A DNA stretch of 64,000 nucleotides from Terriglobia bacterium (GCA_009838515.1 VXRL01000016.1:1-64000); one strand, 5' to 3'; positions 8,183-17,975 are shown, counted from the stretch's first letter. Made by a program: numbers and translations. The notes: a model not told the origin generated them from the letters alone.

Positions 8183-9559
8183 ATGCGGTCGTCTCCGGGC
8201 ACAACCCGTTACCGGTTCTCAGGCCACATCTTGTCCCCCGCCCGCAGGATGCTCGTCCGCGATGGCCGAGAACTGTCGCTGATCCCGCGCTGCTTCGACC
8301 TGCTTGTCCTGCTTATCGAGCGGCGCGACGAGGCTGTTTCAAGGAACGACCTTCTCGACGCGGTCTGGAGCGACGTGGTGGTCAGCGACGGCGCTCTAAG
8401 CCAAGCGGTCCGGACCCTCCGACGCGCGCTGGGTGACGACCCGCGCGATCCGACCTTTATTCGGACGGTCTCGCGGCACGGCTACCGCTTTGTTTGCGAC
8501 GACGTCGTCGAAGAGCCGGATGTGGGGGCCCTAGAGCCTACACGGGCCACGACAGAGGAACCTGACGCGAATGCCTCCTTCGACAAGGCATTGGAAGCAT
8601 TGCTCGATGCCGCGCCCGACGACGGAGAAGCAGCGGACGACCGCAGGCGACAGGCCGCCGAGACCCTGCACGAGCTCGGCACGGCGAAGGCCCTCGACCG
8701 GCTGACCGGCAGAGAGGAGCGCGCTGTGGCCCTCGCATATTTGCGCGAGACCCGTTGGGACGTTCCCGGGGCGGGGCCGGTCCCGTTGCTGGGAAAGCGT
8801 GGGTGGCTTGCCGCGGCGACAACGCTGTTCCTGCTCCGTATCCAACGCGCGGCGGGCCTAGCCCGTCGTCGCTGGATGTCAGCGGCAGCGGGCGGGGCAG
8901 CTGCGGGTGCGATCGCCGGCTTGATCGGCAGCCTCATCCTTCGTTTCGGCCCTGGGTCGATAGCGGACAGCGGAGTGCTGGTTGTCCTCCCGCTACTCGG
9001 AACACTCGTCGGCGGGGTAGCAGCTGCAGGAGTCGGGGCCGGGCTTGCCGCAGCGGAAGCGGCGTTCCGTGCGCAGCGTCGGCTGGCACTCGCAGTGGCA
9101 GGCGCATCCAGCGGTCTGGCAATCGGCCTGGTCGCCCATCTCCTAGGACGGCTCGCGCTCGAAGGTCTGTTCGGTCGCGATCTTTCTCTCCTGATCGGTG
9201 CCGTGGAGGGCTTGGTGGTCGGCGGAGCGGTCGGTCTAGGGTACGGGCTGGCCACGCCAACCACAGAGGGCGGCATGGCCACCCCGCACGGGCTCGCCCG
9301 AGCCCGCGTCGCGCTTCTGACCGGTGTCGCGTGCGCGATAGGTGCGGGGCTGCTGGGCTGGAGCGGCCGCGCCCTGGGAGCGATGAGCCTCGATCTCATG
9401 GCTCAGAGCTTCCCTGGATCCCAAGTCGGCCTTGGGCCACTTGCCCGCCTGCTCGGCGAGCAGGAGCCAGGGGCAGTGACCCGGGTCGCGATCGGCGCTT
9501 TCGAGGGCCTCATGTTCGGCTCTGGCCTGTCTGCCGGGCTCACCAAGCGGCCGCGCTGA
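8183..9559 (+). CDS. Winged-helix (OmpR/CadC-type) regulator with polytopic membrane domain
   Basis: The frame is open from 7946, overlapping the previous gene, but the homologous part begins near ATG 8183 (458 aa). Residues ~10-100 are an OmpR/PhoB-type winged-helix DNA-binding domain, with 'SLIPRCFDLLVLLIERRDE', 'LLDAVW' and the closing wing 'FIRTVSRHGYRFV', as in CadC/ToxR-type one-component regulators. After an acidic linker with a helical segment (~110-190) the rest is a Gly/Ala-rich hydrophobic domain with about six to seven candidate membrane helices (~190-458). CadC-like regulators normally have one membrane helix and a periplasmic sensor, so the multi-pass domain is unusual. The protein probably binds DNA from the inner membrane. 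Targets are not visible; the glycosidase-like gene just upstream is one candidate. Confidence 0.8.
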   Translation: MRSSPGTTRYRFSGHILSPARRMLVRDGRELSLIPRCFDLLVLLIERRDEAVSRNDLLDAVWSDVVVSDGALSQAVRTLRRALGDDPRDPTFIRTVSRHGYRFVCDDVVEEPDVGALEPTRATTEEPDANASFDKALEALLDAAPDDGEAADDRRRQAAETLHELGTAKALDRLTGREERAVALAYLRETRWDVPGAGPVPLLGKRGWLAAATTLFLLRIQRAAGLARRRWMSAAAGGAAAGAIAGLIGSLILRFGPGSIADSGVLVVLPLLGTLVGGVAAAGVGAGLAAAEAAFRAQRRLALAVAGASSGLAIGLVAHLLGRLALEGLFGRDLSLLIGAVEGLVVGGAVGLGYGLATPTTEGGMATPHGLARARVALLTGVACAIGAGLLGWSGRALGAMSLDLMAQSFPGSQVGLGPLARLLGEQEPGAVTRVAIGAFEGLMFGSGLSAGLTKRPR

Positions 9560-9691
9560 GCCCGCTTGAACCGGTTTCGACGAAATATCACCAAACCCTC
9601 ACTTTTCGCTCATGTATCGGCGCGGCGTGCTTCCGATACTGACCTCGAGCGGTTTTCCTCGCGGACCCGCCGTCGACAACGAGCGAGAAAG

Positions 9692-10252
9692 ATGGAATCG
9701 CGACTTCCTCTTCGGCTTCCACCCCAACCGGCATGGGCGGTTGACCACGAGGGCCTGACACTCAAGACCCGAGAGCCTCAGCAGTTCATCGACATCACCG
9801 AGCGAGTGCTGGGCTGCGTCCGCGCTTCCGGCATCAGCGATGGCACGGTGACCGTGCAATCGATGCACACCACGGCCGCGATTCTGGTCAACGAGCACGA
9901 ACCTCTCCTGCTCGACGACCTACGTCGGGTGCTCGCTGGCTGGGCCCCGGCCGAAGCCCAGTACTCGCACGACGACTTCGAGCGGCGGACCGTCAACATG
10001 GCACCCGGCGAGCGGCCCAACGGCCATGCCCACGCACGAGCGATGGCCCTGCAGGTCTCGGCCACTCTGGCAGTGATCGACGCGGAGCTCCGGACCGGGC
10101 GGTGGCAGCGGATCTTTCTGGTCGAACTCGACGGACCGCGCTCGCGCGAGGTCGCCGTCACCACGGCAGGACTGTTGGGAACCGGACCCTGCGCGGGGCT
10201 TGCCGTTGACTCCGCGGTTCCCCAGCTCGTGGAGGATTCGACGTGCGGGTAA
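9692..10252 (+). CDS. YjbQ / UPF0047 family protein
   Basis: I start at ATG 9692 (186 aa); the frame is open to 9566 but the added residues are Arg-rich and unlike the family. The sequence carries the UPF0047 hallmarks: 'SMHTTAAILVNEHEP' and the His-rich 'NGHAHARAM' loop followed by 'RIFLVELDGPRSREV'. Proteins of this family are small trimeric beta/alpha enzymes or metal-binding proteins; E. coli YjbQ has low thiamin-phosphate synthase activity in vivo, but the main role in most bacteria is unknown. The 3' end overlaps the radical SAM gene by 10 bp, so translation is probably coupled. Family assignment is firm, function is not. Confidence 0.88.
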   Translation: MESRLPLRLPPQPAWAVDHEGLTLKTREPQQFIDITERVLGCVRASGISDGTVTVQSMHTTAAILVNEHEPLLLDDLRRVLAGWAPAEAQYSHDDFERRTVNMAPGERPNGHAHARAMALQVSATLAVIDAELRTGRWQRIFLVELDGPRSREVAVTTAGLLGTGPCAGLAVDSAVPQLVEDSTCG

Positions 10253-11697
10253 AGATGATCCTGCCCGCGCTAACCGAGGCGAAGAGCCCGTACTTCCGTC
10301 CGATCAAGTATTCGCTCTTCCCCCCGCTCGGATTGGCCACGCTGGCAGGCTACCTGCGCGATGACGACGAAGTTGTCCTACAGGACGAGCACGTGGAGCA
10401 GCTCGACCTGGAAGACGAGCCGGATCTGGTCGTAATCCAGGTCTACATAACTTCCGCCCGCAGGGCCTATGAACTGGCCGACCACTACCGTCGCAAGGGT
10501 TCCTGGGTCGCTCTCGGAGGCCTTCACGTCACTTCCCTGCCCCAAGAGGCCGCGCGCCATGCCGACAGCATCTTCCTCGGCCCGGGCGAGGACACCTGGC
10601 CGGTCTTTCTCGGCGACTTCCGCGGTGGTCGTCCCAAGCCGCTCTACCGTTCGACGCGGCGCACGTTGGTCGGCCTTCCGCCCATCCGGCGCAACCTGAT
10701 CAAGCGCTCTCTCTACCTCGTGCCGAACTCAATCGTAGTTTCCCGCGGCTGCCCGCATGTCTGCGACTTCTGCTACAAGGAGGCCTTCTTCGAGGGCGGC
10801 CGCGGCTTCTACACCCAAACGGTCGATGATGCTCTGGCCGAGATCGAGCGGTTGCCGGGACGCCACCTCTACTTCCTCGACGACCACCTGTTCGGAAACC
10901 GCCGATTCGCCTCTGAGCTGTTCGAAGGCATGCGCGGCATGGGCCGCTTGTGGCAAGCGGCCGGCACTGTCCAGTCGGTGTTGCGTCCTGGATTGCTCGA
11001 GCAAGCGGTGGCTGCCGGGCTGCGCAGCCTGTTCGTCGGCTTCGAGACGCTCAACCCAAAGAGCCTGCAAGCCCAGCGCAAGTTCCAGAACCTGAGCCGC
11101 GACTACGGAGCGGCGGTCAGGCGCCTGCACGACTTGGGAGTGATGGTCAACGGAAGCTTCGTCTTTGGCATGGACGAGGACGACCCGTCCGTCTTCGAGC
11201 GGACCGTCGAATGGGCGATCAGTCAGGGCATTGAGACCGCAACGTTCCACATCCTCACGCCCTACCCGGGCACTGCGCTCTACCAGCGCATGGAGGCCGG
11301 GGGACGGCTACTCCACTGCGACTGGGATCTCTACGACACGCGCCACGTTGTCTTCCGGACTCTTGGCATGAGCGCCGAGCAGCTGGAGTCCGGCTACTGG
11401 CGGGCCTACCGCGACTTCTACCGCTGGGGCTCGATCCTGCGCGGCTCGCTGAGCGAGGACCACCCCGTCGCCGCAGTGCGCCACTTCGCCTACGCCGCCG
11501 GGTGGAAGAAGTTCGAGCCGCTCTGGGACTGGGTCATTCGAACCAAGCGGGTGCTGCGCATGCGCCCCGTCTTGGAGCAGATCCTGCGCGGCTTCGGCCG
11601 CGAACCGGAACAAGCCGCGCCTGGCGACAAGACCGGCGGCCCACGTGAGCGGACCACCGGTTCGCACGAGTACGCACAAGATGGCCAACTCGCCTAA
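10243..11697 (+). CDS. B12-binding-domain radical SAM protein
   Basis: 484 residues from GTG 10243, overlapping the YjbQ-like gene by 10 bp. Residues ~1-135 form a cobalamin-binding-type Rossmann domain ('[15 protein letters not shown]', '[10 protein letters not shown]', 'LGPGEDTWP'). The radical SAM core follows, with the cluster motif CPHVCDFC (Cys170, Cys174, Cys177: CxxxCxxC) and 'YFLDDHLFG', '[10 protein letters not shown]' and 'FVFGMDEDD', ending in a helical C-terminal domain. The architecture is that of class B (B12-type) radical SAM enzymes, which methylate unactivated carbons or catalyse other radical reactions, often on lipids, cofactors or natural products. The next gene encodes a cis-prenyltransferase and overlaps it by 17 bp, which suggests a polyprenyl or lipid substrate; that is an inference. 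Confidence 0.88.
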   Translation: MRVKMILPALTEAKSPYFRPIKYSLFPPLGLATLAGYLRDDDEVVLQDEHVEQLDLEDEPDLVVIQVYITSARRAYELADHYRRKGSWVALGGLHVTSLPQEAARHADSIFLGPGEDTWPVFLGDFRGGRPKPLYRSTRRTLVGLPPIRRNLIKRSLYLVPNSIVVSRGCPHVCDFCYKEAFFEGGRGFYTQTVDDALAEIERLPGRHLYFLDDHLFGNRRFASELFEGMRGMGRLWQAAGTVQSVLRPGLLEQAVAAGLRSLFVGFETLNPKSLQAQRKFQNLSRDYGAAVRRLHDLGVMVNGSFVFGMDEDDPSVFERTVEWAISQGIETATFHILTPYPGTALYQRMEAGGRLLHCDWDLYDTRHVVFRTLGMSAEQLESGYWRAYRDFYRWGSILRGSLSEDHPVAAVRHFAYAAGWKKFEPLWDWVIRTKRVLRMRPVLEQILRGFGREPEQAAPGDKTGGPRERTTGSHEYAQDGQLA

Positions 11698-12448
11698 CGA
11701 AGGGCTACACGTCGGCCTGATCATGGACGGCAACGGCCGCTGGGCCGAAGCGCGCGGGCTCCCGCGCACGGAGGGGCACGGGCGCGGGGCCGACGCGGTG
11801 CGACGCGCCGTGGAAGCGGCGCCCGGACTCGGAATCACAACGCTGACTCTCTACGCATTCTCCGCCGACAACTGGCGACGGCCAGCCAGCGAGGTGTCGG
11901 TGCTGATGGGGTTGCTCGAGTCATTCCTCGTCCGCGAGCGAGAGAACTGCCGCCGGCGGGGGGTGCGGCTCGGGTTGATCGGCCGACGAGACCGCTTGTC
12001 GCCCGCGCTGGTCCGCGCAATCGAGGCGGCGGAGCATGCGACACGTGAGGGAACGCGGCTCTACCTGCGATTGGCTGTTGACTATTCGGCACGCTCGGCC
12101 ATCCTCGCCGCAGCCGCAGCGCTTAGGTCCGAGGAGCACTGTGACGAGAGCGGCTTCCTAAGGCTAGTCAACCAGGCATGCCACTCTGATCTGGAAACGC
12201 CGCAGGTCGACCTGATCATCCGCACGAGCGGCGAACAGCGCCTCAGCGATTTCCTGCTGTTTGAATCGGCCTATGCGGAGCTGATGTTCATCGAAACGCT
12301 GTGGCCGGACTTTGACGGCGAGGATCTGCGCCGGGCGGTCGACGCATTTCGTCGCCGCGAGCGACGCTACGGCGGCCTGTCCCCAAGCAACGGCAAGCCG
12401 GGCGTCGAATCGGCCATTTCCGGATACCAGCCCGGCCAGCGCATGTGA
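11681..12448 (+). CDS. uppS: Isoprenyl (undecaprenyl-diphosphate-type) cis-prenyltransferase
   Basis: 255 residues when started at ATG 11681; an upstream in-frame start at 11645 would add 12 residues inside the radical SAM gene. All cis-prenyltransferase signatures are present: '[14 protein letters not shown]' with the catalytic Asp at about residue 16, '[15 protein letters not shown]' in the second block, and '[17 protein letters not shown]' plus 'WPDFDGEDL' at the C-terminus. The enzyme condenses isopentenyl diphosphate onto an allylic diphosphate to form Z-polyprenyl diphosphates, classically the C55 lipid carrier for peptidoglycan. Here it sits in an operon with YjbQ and radical SAM genes rather than with cdsA/dxr, so it may be a second, specialised copy. 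The gene symbol is by family; the housekeeping role is not certain. Confidence 0.85.
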   Translation: MANSPNEGLHVGLIMDGNGRWAEARGLPRTEGHGRGADAVRRAVEAAPGLGITTLTLYAFSADNWRRPASEVSVLMGLLESFLVRERENCRRRGVRLGLIGRRDRLSPALVRAIEAAEHATREGTRLYLRLAVDYSARSAILAAAAALRSEEHCDESGFLRLVNQACHSDLETPQVDLIIRTSGEQRLSDFLLFESAYAELMFIETLWPDFDGEDLRRAVDAFRRRERRYGGLSPSNGKPGVESAISGYQPGQRM

Positions 12449-12529
12449 TGCCGATCTACCGGCCGGGGGATTCCCTCGAGCCATCGTGACCGGGCGTCCG
12501 CCTCGGTGTTGGGACCACGCCACCCCCTT

Positions 12530-12578
12530 GGCGGGTGGGGACCCGCCGCCGAGAATCCCGTATCGGGGGCCTCGGCGG
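12530..12578. terminator. Two adjacent hairpins between convergent genes
   Basis: GGCGGGT (12530-12536), loop GGGG, ACCCGCC (12541-12547) is a perfect 7-bp stem. Partly overlapping it, CCGCCGAG (12546-12553) pairs with CTCGGCGG (12571-12578), with an inner CCCG/CGGG stem in the loop. They lie between the 3' ends of the cis-prenyltransferase and TonB receptor genes, so they may terminate both transcripts. No T-tract follows on either strand. Confidence 0.5.
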
Positions 12579-12600
12579 CTAGGCTGCAGTCGAGACGAGT

Positions 12601-15600
12601 CTAGAACAGGATCTTCAGTCCCATCTGATACTCCCGGGGCGGCACTTGGGCACTCGTGACCAGCCCGAACCGGATGCTCGCGAGATTGGAATCCGGGTTG
12701 CTGAACATCGTGGAGTTGAACGCATTGAACGCTTCGGCACGGATCTGAATACGCAATCCCTCCGTCACCGCTATCTCCTTGAACAGCGACAGGTCAAACC
12801 GGTACACATTGTCCGGGCGCAAGGTGTTGCGACCGAGATTCCCGAATGTGAACTGTGGGGGAGCCTCGAACGCGTCGGTGTTGATCCAGCGTTCCGGCGT
12901 CGGGTTGCTCAGCCGGTGATCGCCCACGAGGTTGGCTCGGATATACGGCCAGGGATTGCCGACGTTGGCGATATCGCCCGGCACGATGACGTGGTATGGC
13001 AGCCCTCCCCGGAAGTTCACTAGGGAGTTGAACTGCCAGCCCCCGATGATGTGATCGGCAGCGGTCGAAATGCCGGATCCGAACTTGCGCCCCCGACCGA
13101 AGGGAATGTCGTAAACCAAGCTCCCGACAAAGTAGTGCGGAATGTCGTTTGCCCCTACGCTGCGCTGGCCGTTCAGGTCGTACTCGTTCTGGATCGAACA
13201 GCCTTCGGTCCCGAAGAAGCCCGAGCAACCGATGTCGATCGACTTCGCCCAGGTATAGGCAGCCGTGGCCGCCAGACCATTGGTGAAGCTACGCTTCATC
13301 GACAATTGCAAGCTGTTGTAGTTGCTGCGCCCGATGGATTTCTCGAAGTATGTCGGACGCATGTAGGGGAAGCGCATCCGATCCCTCGGGTCCCCGGGCC
13401 CTGGCGTCACCGCGGTGTTGCGACGGCCGCCCAGCGACAGGTCCCGGTTCCCCGACCCGACGTAGTTCGCCTCGACAACGGTGTTGCGCATCAGCTGATG
13501 CTGAATCCCGAAGTTCCATTGCAGCGAGTAGGCCTGCTCGAACTCTGGATCGACAAACCACCATTGCGTGTTGAACGGCGTCGGCGGCGGTACGTCGGAT
13601 TGGCCGAGGATCGGATCCTGGGCTGTGACCTGCGGGCGCGGATTGTCAGGCGTCGGCTTGGAGAGGATGCCGAAGCGCTGAGTCGAAACGTCCGGCCAGT
13701 TGCCACCGACACCGCGGGCGCTCTGGTAGATGCCGGCGAAGTTGTCATACACCACCCCCGCTGAGAAGCGCAGCGTGGTCGTGTCGGAGAGCCGGTAGGC
13801 CAATCCGGCCCGAGGCCCGAACATCGCTCCCCGTCCTGGGAAGAGCACCGAGTCCTCGCCGACCGAGACCACGTTCTCCGGCAGCCGGCCGTCAGGCGTC
13901 GGGATGCACGGGGCGCCGCCGAGTTCGGAGCACGGGCCGGGCACCTTGATCACCATGTACTTGCCGGTGTCCGTGTTTGCGTTGCCCGTGTAGATGTTGC
14001 CATCCGCGACGGTTCCGTACTGCGGCACCCAGGCGTAGTCGAAGCGCAACCCGAGGTTGACCGTGAGCTTGGGCGTCGCCTTCCACGAATCTTGGAAGTA
14101 GACCCCTTGATTCCCGCCGAAACGCAGGGACTCGACGATGTTGCGCCGGGAGGACGACTCCGCGTAATTCAGGATCATGGACGCGACAGAGTCACCAGTC
14201 GTGGCCGAGTTCGCGAGGTCGCCGGTTGCCAACTCGGTGAACGAGACACCATGCGAAGCCTGCGTCCGGGACATGGTGGCGAACATGAAGTCGCCCCCGA
14301 AACGGATCGTATGCTTGCCTTTGACCACGCTGATGTCGCCCTTGATCTGGTAGTTGTTCGCCGGCCGGTTGGTCGTGATGACCGGCGTTCCGCCGAAGTA
14401 GTTGGCAGCCGAGATGCCCGATAGAACGGGGCCATCCCGGTACTCGTAAATTCCGGAGGGGAATCCGGCCTGCTGCGCGATCGCCGCCGCGTCCACGCCC
14501 TCGAACTCACGGAACGTGGGAATGTCACTGATCGAGCGGCCGAACTGGAACTGGCCGGTCATGGACGGGCTAAAGATATGCACGTAGCTTCCCGAGAAGT
14601 TCAACGCGTCCATTTCGTTGCTGTTCACGAGCCCGGCGCGGCCACCGCTGCTCTGGCCCGCTTGGTCGAGCTTGCTGAAGCGGAACCAAGCGGTGTCGCG
14701 AGCGCTGAAGTGATGGTCAACCTTGACCTGCCATTCTTCTTGGTCGACGGTTCGGCTGCGATTGTCGATCGCGTTGAACTGAGGGCGCTCGGTTTGCGTG
14801 GGCCTCGGAAGCCCGGTCGCCTGGAGATAGCCGAGAATGCTCTGGTCAAGCCGGCTTTGCGGGATTTGGTTGTTCGGAAACTGCGGCCGGATGAAGGCGC
14901 CCAGATTCGCCGGATCCTCCATGGTCTGGCCGGGATCGAAGATATCGCGGCCGGACTGGCTGAAGTCCCCGCCAAGCTGCGCGCCCGTCGGCACGTTGTA
15001 GAACCTAGCGCCGGGCGTGCTGAACCGGAAGATCTGCGTGGCCGCGAAGAAGAACGTCTTGTTGCGCACCACGGGCCCCCCGATCGTGCCCCCGAATTGG
15101 TTTTGACGGAACGGATCGATCGTCTCGCGGTTGAACTGGCGGGCGTTCAGCGCATCGTTCTTCAGGAACCAAAAGGCAACGCCGTGGTATTCGTTCGTGC
15201 CGGACTTGGTAACGACGTTGACGATGCCGCCAGAGCCCATCCCGAACTCGGCCGAGTCGTTGTGCGACTGCACTTTGAACTCGGCGATCGCGTCTAGGAT
15301 CGGAGGCACCGCGTAGGCGTTGCCGAATGTCTCGAAATTGGCCACGCCGTCGAGCATGTACACGTTGGCCCGGTTGTTCTGGCCATTGACCGACGGGTTC
15401 GCGGCTTCGCCAACCTGGCGCGTGTAGCTCAACGACTGGCTTCCCGGCGGTCGCACCATTACGACGCCGGGCTGCAACATCAGCATCTGCGTGAAATTGC
15501 GACCGTTCAATGGGAGGGCCTTGACAGTCCTTTCCTCGACTGCTTGGCCGAGTTCGGCCGACGAACTCTGCAACTGCACCGCGGCCGCGGTGACTTCAAC

Positions 15601-15972
15601 GGTTTCGGTGACGGCCCCGATCTGCATCGGGAAGTCTAGGGTCGTCGTCTGGTTGACGGTCAGAGTGAAGGGCTCGAGCTTCTGGGTGGTGAAGCCGGCA
15701 GACGACGCCTCCAGCGTGTACTGCCCGATCTGCACGTTCTGGAATCGGTAGACGCCGGCCTCGTTGGTCTCTGTGCTGAGAGCAACTCCGGTCTCGGTGT
15801 TGGTCAGCGTCAGGCTTGCACCCGGAATCACCGCCCCCTGCTCGTCCGTCACTGTGCCGTTCACAGTGGCCGTGGACACCTGGCCCAAGCTCAGGGCAGG
15901 CACAAGTAGCAGGATCGCAAGTGCCCCCACGCTGTTGGTCTGCAGGGCACGCAAGCGACTGAAGGTTGTCAT
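12601..15972 (-). CDS. TonB-dependent receptor 1, Oar-like with carboxypeptidase-regulatory domain
   Basis: 1123 residues from ATG 15972, preceded by a good GGAGGA ribosome site. Signal peptide at residues ~1-31 ('LAILLLVPALSLGQ'). Residues ~33-120 form a carboxypeptidase-D-regulatory-like beta sandwich ('VNGTVTDEQGAVIPGASLTL', 'GVYRFQNVQIGQYTLE'), followed by a plug ('PLNGRNFTQMLMLQPGV', 'YMLDGVANFE') and a long beta barrel ending in an aromatic C-terminus (KILF), as expected for an outer-membrane protein. The size and layout match the large Oar-like receptors expanded in Acidobacteriota. It should import a large ligand using TonB energy; the ligand is unknown. A secreted TPR protein gene ends 146 bp upstream on the same strand, possibly the same transcript. 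Confidence 0.93.
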   Translation of the reverse strand: MTTFSRLRALQTNSVGALAILLLVPALSLGQVSTATVNGTVTDEQGAVIPGASLTLTNTETGVALSTETNEAGVYRFQNVQIGQYTLEASSAGFTTQKLEPFTLTVNQTTTLDFPMQIGAVTETVEVTAAAVQLQSSSAELGQAVEERTVKALPLNGRNFTQMLMLQPGVVMVRPPGSQSLSYTRQVGEAANPSVNGQNNRANVYMLDGVANFETFGNAYAVPPILDAIAEFKVQSHNDSAEFGMGSGGIVNVVTKSGTNEYHGVAFWFLKNDALNARQFNRETIDPFRQNQFGGTIGGPVVRNKTFFFAATQIFRFSTPGARFYNVPTGAQLGGDFSQSGRDIFDPGQTMEDPANLGAFIRPQFPNNQIPQSRLDQSILGYLQATGLPRPTQTERPQFNAIDNRSRTVDQEEWQVKVDHHFSARDTAWFRFSKLDQAGQSSGGRAGLVNSNEMDALNFSGSYVHIFSPSMTGQFQFGRSISDIPTFREFEGVDAAAIAQQAGFPSGIYEYRDGPVLSGISAANYFGGTPVITTNRPANNYQIKGDISVVKGKHTIRFGGDFMFATMSRTQASHGVSFTELATGDLANSATTGDSVASMILNYAESSSRRNIVESLRFGGNQGVYFQDSWKATPKLTVNLGLRFDYAWVPQYGTVADGNIYTGNANTDTGKYMVIKVPGPCSELGGAPCIPTPDGRLPENVVSVGEDSVLFPGRGAMFGPRAGLAYRLSDTTTLRFSAGVVYDNFAGIYQSARGVGGNWPDVSTQRFGILSKPTPDNPRPQVTAQDPILGQSDVPPPTPFNTQWWFVDPEFEQAYSLQWNFGIQHQLMRNTVVEANYVGSGNRDLSLGGRRNTAVTPGPGDPRDRMRFPYMRPTYFEKSIGRSNYNSLQLSMKRSFTNGLAATAAYTWAKSIDIGCSGFFGTEGCSIQNEYDLNGQRSVGANDIPHYFVGSLVYDIPFGRGRKFGSGISTAADHIIGGWQFNSLVNFRGGLPYHVIVPGDIANVGNPWPYIRANLVGDHRLSNPTPERWINTDAFEAPPQFTFGNLGRNTLRPDNVYRFDLSLFKEIAVTEGLRIQIRAEAFNAFNSTMFSNPDSNLASIRFGLVTSAQVPPREYQMGLKILF

Positions 15973-16118
15973 CGCACCAGTCCTCCTTCTGAACCGCAGC
16001 CTTAACGCGGCGGGACCGAGGTGCGGTTCTCGGCGGCGATTCTAGCACGGTTCAGGCCGGGCCGGGGACTACTACTGCGCCGAGAGGAGGAACTTGCCCG
16101 TCGCGGGGAGCCTAGGCG

Positions 16119-17975
16119 TCACCGCTGCCCCAAGGCTGCAGCGCGTTCGACCACACCCAGCGCGTACTCGATATCGGGGTGATCGTCCAGCGAGCGGGCC
16201 GCGCGGAGTTCCGCAAGCGCAGCTGGGTACTCTCCAGCATCGGCCAGAACAAGCCCCAGGTTCTTGCGCAGGACGGCTTGTATGGGACAGTCCCCGCAAA
16301 CCTCGACCGCTTCTCGCAGCTGTCCAACCGCCGACTCCCATTCCTCCCGGCCCGCAGCCGCCAAGGCGAAGTTCGAGAGCACCTTGGCACGCGCCGCCGC
16401 GCTCTCCTGCCGCTTCAGGTCGCGAAGGCGGTCGCTGTACTGCGCAGTCTCGTCGGATCCCTCGCGATAGAGCGCCTTGATCAGGTTAACGGTCGCTACG
16501 GAGTCTCTCGGATTGAGCTCCAAGGCGCGCTTGAGGGCCTCGACAGCCTCGACCGTCCGTCCCGTCTGCAGCAACGCGAGACCGAGTTCGCTGTGGCTCG
16601 TGTGGTTGTCAGGCCCTTTCACGATCGCCTGCTGCAGGGGTGCGACAGCTTCTTCGTAGCGAGCCGAGCGGTTCAGCGCCTGCCCGGTGTAGCGCAGGAT
16701 CTCAGGCCTCTCGCCTAGCGCGCCGCGGGCCAGCGCCAAGGCTTCGAGGGCGTCGCCATAGCGACGCAACTCGTAGAGTGCGCGTCCGCGCTGAAAAGCG
16801 GCCTGCCCTGATGCGGGCTCGATGTTGAGGGCCGTCTCGAATTGCTCCAGAGCCTCCTCCCATTGCGACCGGTCACCGAGGACGACGCCCAGATTGAGAT
16901 GCGCTCCGGCGGAGCGAGGCGAGAGACGGACCACCTCTTGCAGCGTCTCGGCAGCTTCTTGCAGGCGTTGCTGCCGAGCGAGCGTCATGCCAAGGGCGGT
17001 CAGGATCGCAGTGTCCCCGGGGCGCAGGGCGACGGCTTCCCTCAACGCGGATTCCGCCTCGGAGTGACGGCTTTGAGATGCGAGGACGATTCCGAGATTG
17101 TGGCGCGCTTCCACCTGTTCGGGATCCAAAGAGACCGCCTGTCGGAAAGCCTGCTCCGACGCATCCAGCCGCCCGAGCCGGTGACGGGCGGTACCCAGCG
17201 CGAGCCATGCGTGCGCCAGGTTAGGCCGGATGTCGACTGCCCGACTCAGATGCTCCGCGGCGACACCGGGCCGATCCAGGCCAAGCAGCGTGAGTCCCAG
17301 GTTGAAATGAATCAGCGCGTTGTCGGGAGAGGCGTTCAGGGCCTCGCGAAAGGCGGACTCTGCCGTGACGAGATCACCGCTCTGAAACGCCCGGGCCGCC
17401 CTTGATGCCGGAGACACGCTGGGTCGCCGGAGCGACTCCAGCATGGCCTTGCCGACCTGCGAGTCGGGTTCCACTCGCAAGAGCTCTTCCAGAGTGGCGA
17501 TGGCGGCAGCCCTCTTGCCGAGCTGGCGCTGGGCCTGGGCGAGTTCGGCCAGCGCGGGCGCAGACAGTGCATCCTTTTCGAGCGCATTCCTCAGCGCCAT
17601 CTCCGCCTCCGCCGGTTGCCCAGCTTCGAGAAGAACGGTTCCCAGCGCGAACCACGCCTGGGCATTCTCCGGATCGAGCTGGCTGGCGGCTCGCAGCTCC
17701 TCGGCCGCGCCGTCGTAGTCCCCGCTCTCGGCCAGGGCCGCTCCAAGGTTGTAGCGCGTGTCGAAGGATTCGGGGTTCTGGCGAAGCGAGCGCTTGAACG
17801 CGTCGATAGCGCAGTCGGTGTGACCTTCTTCGGCGAACCAGTACCCCAGCGCGGCCTGCGCGTCGGCATCGCCCTGTGCTGCCGCTAGCGCAAGGTCCTG
17901 AGGTCCTTCGCACGGTTGCGCTCCCGCTTGCGCGCAGGCAAGAATTCCTGCGAACAGCAGGACGGAGCGGCGCAT
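16119..17975 (-). CDS. Secreted tetratricopeptide-repeat protein
   Basis: 618 residues from ATG 17975 (a GTG six bases upstream is the alternative). A signal peptide ('RRSVLLFAGILACAQAGAQ') sends it to the periplasm or outside. Almost the whole mature protein is made of tandem 34-residue TPR units with the usual alternating pattern (for example 'AWFALGTVLLEAGQPAEAE' and 'AHLNLGVVLGDRSQWEEAL'); I count at least a dozen. TPR solenoids are protein-interaction scaffolds; no catalytic domain is present. Two Cys near residue 200 from the C-terminal end ('VCGDCPIQ') could form a disulfide. It lies directly upstream of TonB receptor 1, on the same strand, so the two may act together at the envelope. 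Confidence 0.88.
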   Translation of the reverse strand: MRRSVLLFAGILACAQAGAQPCEGPQDLALAAAQGDADAQAALGYWFAEEGHTDCAIDAFKRSLRQNPESFDTRYNLGAALAESGDYDGAAEELRAASQLDPENAQAWFALGTVLLEAGQPAEAEMALRNALEKDALSAPALAELAQAQRQLGKRAAAIATLEELLRVEPDSQVGKAMLESLRRPSVSPASRAARAFQSGDLVTAESAFREALNASPDNALIHFNLGLTLLGLDRPGVAAEHLSRAVDIRPNLAHAWLALGTARHRLGRLDASEQAFRQAVSLDPEQVEARHNLGIVLASQSRHSEAESALREAVALRPGDTAILTALGMTLARQQRLQEAAETLQEVVRLSPRSAGAHLNLGVVLGDRSQWEEALEQFETALNIEPASGQAAFQRGRALYELRRYGDALEALALARGALGERPEILRYTGQALNRSARYEEAVAPLQQAIVKGPDNHTSHSELGLALLQTGRTVEAVEALKRALELNPRDSVATVNLIKALYREGSDETAQYSDRLRDLKRQESAAARAKVLSNFALAAAGREEWESAVGQLREAVEVCGDCPIQAVLRKNLGLVLADAGEYPAALAELRAARSLDDHPDIEYALGVVERAAALGQR

